Origin: DASWNP01 sp035537095
GTDB taxonomy: Bacteria; Acidobacteriota; Blastocatellia; Pyrinomonadales; Pyrinomonadaceae
Direction of reading: 5' to 3'
DNA: 64,000 nt
NCBI GenBank assembly: GCA_035537095.1
Contig: DATLMV010000088.1
Location: forward strand, 1-64,000
Every line of letters starts with the position of its first letter. Within the stretch, counting starts at the first letter, position 1. Shown here one piece after another: positions 61,176-64,000 of this stretch. The notes under the pieces are model-generated. The model saw only the letters and a list, made by a program, of their open reading frames with translations. It was not told the origin of the DNA and made no database searches. The position numbers were made by a program, and so were the translations under genes.

Positions 61176-63070
61176 TGCGTCGCGCCGCGACACACGAGGC
61201 CGAAGACAGGGACGACGCCGCGCTGCTCCGTCGCGCGGATAACACGCCGTCCTCTTTTCCGCCCGCGAACCCGACGCACGACGACGACCGGGCGCGCGCC
61301 GATGCCCCGCGAGATGATGAAGAACTTACCCGACCGGATAACGACGAAGCACGTACCCGGCGAGATAATGAAGAACGCGCTCGACTAGCTGAGGATGATC
61401 ACGAACCTGCGCGGCGAGATGATGTTGAAGGACGTGCTCAAATAGACGATGCGCGCGTGCCGCCGGATGCGGAGGACGGCGGCGCGCTGTCGGGTCGGCT
61501 ATCGGCGGGCGAATGGCGTGCGTTGTCGGGGTGGACGGCGGCGGCGTTCGGGTTGCGTTTGTTGCTGCTGTTGAGCGTCGGGCATGTGATTTCGCCGGAT
61601 GGCGTCAACTACGTGCACATGGGGCGCAGCCTCGTCGCCGGAAATTTCGCCGAAGGATTGAGCACCTACTGGCCGCCGCTCTACCCGCTGCTGGTCGGCG
61701 TGTCGTCGCTGCTGTTTCGTGACGCGGAGTTCGCGGGGCGCATGGTTTCCGTCGTCGCCGGAAGCCTGCTCGTCTTGCCGGTTCACAGGCTCGTCCGCAG
61801 GTGGTACGGGCGCAGGGCCGCGCTCGTCGGCGCGTGCGTCGTCGCGCTGCATCCGGTGCTGGTCTATTACTCGACAGTCCTGCTCACCGAAGCGACCTAC
61901 ACGCTGCTCTTTACGTGCGGCGTCCTCGCCGGTTGGTCTGCGCTCTCGGACGGGCGCGGGCGCGCGTACGTCATCGCGGGCGCGACCTTCGGCGCGTGTT
62001 ATCTACTCAAACCCGAAGCCGTCGCCTTCCTTCTGCTCCTGCTCGTGCCGACGCTCTCCGCGCCTCTGTTCGACGCGCGGCGCACGTTCAAAACGTTCAC
62101 AACGTCTGCGCGGAATGCTCTCTTGCTCGGCGCGGGTTTCCTGCTGCTCGCGTCGCCGTATCTCGTCTATCAACGGCAGCAGACGGGGGTCTGGGCGCTC
62201 AGCGGGAAACTCGGCGGGCACATGTGGCAGGGCAGCAGGCAGGCGGGCGATGCCGTGATACCGATGGGCACGCTGATGCCCGACGCGACGACCGCCCTTT
62301 CGCAACTGGCGAGGGCTCTGCGCTACGAGTATGAGCTTTTCAATCTCGTCTTCCCGACGGCGTTCGTCCTGCTCGCCGGACTCGGGCTCTTTCGTCGCCG
62401 CTGGACGAAGGAGCGTGTGGGGCGCGAGCTTTATCTCTTTTCGTTCGTCGGCGCCGCGCTCGCGGGCTACGCCGTGACGCTGCCGAACATCCGCTTCCTC
62501 GTGCCGCTCGTGCCGTTGCTGCTCTGCCCTGTATCTCAAGGCATCGTCGAGTTTGAAGATTGGACGCTCCGGTCGCTCGACGGTTTTCGGCGTGCGCGAA
62601 GGTTTCTGCCGCGCGTGCGGAGAGCGGTCGTGCCGCTCGTCGTCGCCGTCGCTCTCGCGTCCTTGCTGCCGCTCGTCGTCTACCTGTTCAAGGGCGACAA
62701 GTGGAGCGACTACGAAGGGCAGCGGCACGCGGCCCTCTGGATCAAAGAGCACGACGCGGGCACGCCCGTCATCATGTCAACCGTCCCGGTCGCCGCCTTC
62801 TACGCGAACGGGCGACACGTCCCGCTGCTCGACGAAACTTACGAGTCATTCATCACGCGCGCGCGGCGCGAGCGTGTCGCATACGTCGTCGTCAACGAGC
62901 GCAACGTGAAAACTATGGAGTTGCGCCCGCTCCTCGACGCCGACGCTCAACATTCCGGCCTCCGCCTCGCGCACAGCCTCGCGCTCGCTCCCGAACACCG
63001 GATTCTCGTCTACAGGCTCGCCGCGGAGAACGACGGGGACGCGCCGCCGTCACAGGTGCAAACGCCATGA
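61172..63070 (+). CDS. GT39/ArnT-like polyprenyl-phosphate sugar transferase
   Basis: A 632-residue integral membrane glycosyltransferase. After a roughly 110-residue acidic/basic hydrophilic N-terminus that contains a 9-residue repeat, a first loop holds VISPDGVNYVHMGRSLV, whose Asp is the expected catalytic residue of this fold. It is followed by YWPPLYPLLVGVSSLLF and some ten membrane helices. The C-terminal soluble part is DKWSDYEGQRHAALWIKEHD. Such enzymes move sugars from polyprenyl phosphate to lipids or proteins in the periplasm. The ATG overlaps the GT2 stop as ATGA, and its own stop overlaps the next gene the same way. Confidence 0.85.
   Translation: MMRRAATHEAEDRDDAALLRRADNTPSSFPPANPTHDDDRARADAPRDDEELTRPDNDEARTRRDNEERARLAEDDHEPARRDDVEGRAQIDDARVPPDAEDGGALSGRLSAGEWRALSGWTAAAFGLRLLLLLSVGHVISPDGVNYVHMGRSLVAGNFAEGLSTYWPPLYPLLVGVSSLLFRDAEFAGRMVSVVAGSLLVLPVHRLVRRWYGRRAALVGACVVALHPVLVYYSTVLLTEATYTLLFTCGVLAGWSALSDGRGRAYVIAGATFGACYLLKPEAVAFLLLLLVPTLSAPLFDARRTFKTFTTSARNALLLGAGFLLLASPYLVYQRQQTGVWALSGKLGGHMWQGSRQAGDAVIPMGTLMPDATTALSQLARALRYEYELFNLVFPTAFVLLAGLGLFRRRWTKERVGRELYLFSFVGAALAGYAVTLPNIRFLVPLVPLLLCPVSQGIVEFEDWTLRSLDGFRRARRFLPRVRRAVVPLVVAVALASLLPLVVYLFKGDKWSDYEGQRHAALWIKEHDAGTPVIMSTVPVAAFYANGRHVPLLDETYESFITRARRERVAYVVVNERNVKTMELRPLLDADAQHSGLRLAHSLALAPEHRILVYRLAAENDGDAPPSQVQTP
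61307..61441. repeat. 27-bp tandem repeat in the GT39 gene
   Basis: Five 27-bp units encode PRDDEELTR, PDNDEARTR, RDNEERARL, AEDDHEPAR and RDDVEGRAQ. Within units the word CGAGATGATGAAGAA is largely kept. Codon use is less GC-rich than around it. Confidence 0.85.
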
Positions 63071-64000
63071 CGGACAACAACGCGCGCGCGGTTCGCTTAG
63101 GGCTGGTCGGTTGCGGGCGCGTGACGGAGATTCGACACCTGCCCGCTCTCCGTGAAGTGCCGGGAATCGAAGTCTGTGCGCTCGCGGACGTTGACGCGGC
63201 GCGGCTCGCGAGCGTCGGCGAGAGGTTCGGCGTCGCGCGTCGTTGCGGAGACTACCGCGAACTGATAGAGGCGGGCGACGTGGACGCGGTCGCGGTCTGC
63301 GTGCCGCCGCGATTTCACACGGAGGTTGCGCTGGCGGCGCTGGCGGCGGGCAAGCACGTGATGATTGAGAAACCGCTCGCGTTGGAACTGGCAGAATGCG
63401 AACTGCTCGCCGCGCGCGCCGCGCTTGCGCCGACGCTCAAGGTTCTGGTCGGCTTCAACCTGCGCTGGCATCGTCTGGTGCGCGAGGCGCGCGCGATTGT
63501 CGGGCGCGGCGAACTCGGCGAGATCAAGTTGGTGCGGACTGTCCTGACGAGCGGCGTCCGGCGCGGCGCGGACTTTTCCGGGTGGCGAAAGGAGCGCGAG
63601 ACGGGCGGCGGCGCGTTGTTCGAGTTGGGCGTGCATCATTTCGACGTGATTCGTTTTCTGCTCGGAGACGAAGTCGCGGAAGTCTCCGCGTCGAGCCGCG
63701 CGCCGGACGAGACGGCGACGGTCGCGGCGCGAATGCGTGGCGGCGCGCAGGTCTTGTCTGCCTTCTGCGAGGGCACGGGCGAGAATCACGGAATCGAAAT
63801 TTACGGCGCGCGCGGCTGGCTGCGTCTCTCCTGCTATCGCGCCGACGGTCTTGAGAGGTTCGACGCGGCGCAGTACGAGGGCGCGTTCGGCGCGCGCCTG
63901 CGGAAGCTCGGACAGACGCTCGCGCAGTTGCCCTCGATGATTCGACGGTCGAGACGCGGCGGCGATTATGTCGCCTCTTACGCGTCGGAGTGGCGACACT
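63067..64000 (+). CDS. Gfo/Idh/MocA family oxidoreductase (cut by window end)
   Basis: 311 N-terminal residues are visible. The NAD(P)-binding Rossmann motif is LGLVGCGRVTEIRHLPALRE. The family hallmark EKPLAL follows AGKHVMI. GGGALFELGVHHFDVIRFLL is the catalytic helix with His residues in place. These enzymes reduce or oxidise sugars and sugar nucleotides. The ATG overlaps the GT39 stop as ATGA, so it belongs to the same operon. The C-terminus lies beyond the window. Confidence 0.88.
   Translation, partial: MTDNNARAVRLGLVGCGRVTEIRHLPALREVPGIEVCALADVDAARLASVGERFGVARRCGDYRELIEAGDVDAVAVCVPPRFHTEVALAALAAGKHVMIEKPLALELAECELLAARAALAPTLKVLVGFNLRWHRLVREARAIVGRGELGEIKLVRTVLTSGVRRGADFSGWRKERETGGGALFELGVHHFDVIRFLLGDEVAEVSASSRAPDETATVAARMRGGAQVLSAFCEGTGENHGIEIYGARGWLRLSCYRADGLERFDAAQYEGAFGARLRKLGQTLAQLPSMIRRSRRGGDYVASYASEWRH

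Overview
The window is about 64 kb of GC-rich, densely coding DNA from a Gram-negative bacterium. Lipid A genes (lpxA, lpxD, lpxB), an LptD/OstA-type protein, a 1178-residue Oar-like TonB-dependent receptor with an N-terminal carboxypeptidase-regulatory domain, paired TPR and CRTAC1-type (FG-GAP plus ASPIC/UnbV) exported proteins, and a tetraether-synthase-like radical SAM enzyme together point to Acidobacteriota, perhaps class Blastocatellia. That placement is inference from gene content, not a database match.

Layout. 1-4783: outer-membrane lipid genes (partial lptD/ostA, lpxB, a DUF6141-like protein, and lpxA-lpxD coupled by an ATGA overlap). 5187-12960: a three-gene minus-strand operon of an alpha/beta-hydrolase-CHAT protein, a SIR2-like protein and an nSTAND-TM-WD40 ATPase. 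It looks like a nucleotide-switch conflict or signalling system and is the main candidate for an undescribed system. 13488-15612: a Tes-like radical SAM gene with a promoter whose predicted +1 coincides with a perfect 18-bp palindrome. 15819-17406: two related exported proteins separated by a strong terminator. 17482-19625: a histidine-phosphoacceptor-only protein divergent from an NtrC-type regulator. 19664-21958: tRNA-Gln(CTG) carrying a 2.2-kb AT-rich island bounded by a 24/25 direct repeat of the tRNA 3' end. The island has two unknown overlapping genes plus a probable 40-codon third gene, and no integrase. 22143-35570: a GH20 hexosaminidase, then a TonB receptor, two TPR proteins and two CRTAC1-like proteins in series. 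35931-49339: a small exported protein, GH3 and GH133-like glycosidases, an HmoA-like monooxygenase, YcaQ and DUF4186, an FAD reductase, gluconokinase, and a four-PAS hybrid kinase. 49505-58236: a Baeyer-Villiger-like monooxygenase with an SDR, an amphi-Trp protein, an M48 protease fused to a propeller, an aromatic hydroxylase-type monooxygenase and an acyl desaturase. 58562-64000: a tightly overlapping glycan operon (FAD mutase/oxidase-like, GT2, GT39, Gfo/Idh/MocA), cut by the window end.

A second theme is repeat biology. Intergenic regions hold inverted-repeat elements built from degenerate 7-9-bp units. Two have near-identical ends (4941-5136, 41538-41723), a third is related but truncated (44575-44714), and two more are heptamer-built (667-882, 2715-2786). 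Degenerate 12-, 24- and 27-bp tandem repeats also sit in frame inside lpxD, a CRTAC1 gene, the GT39 gene and the CHAT gene, and shorter irregular ones inside the debranching enzyme.

Many long open frames lie antisense to real genes; these are artefacts of high GC and are not annotated.
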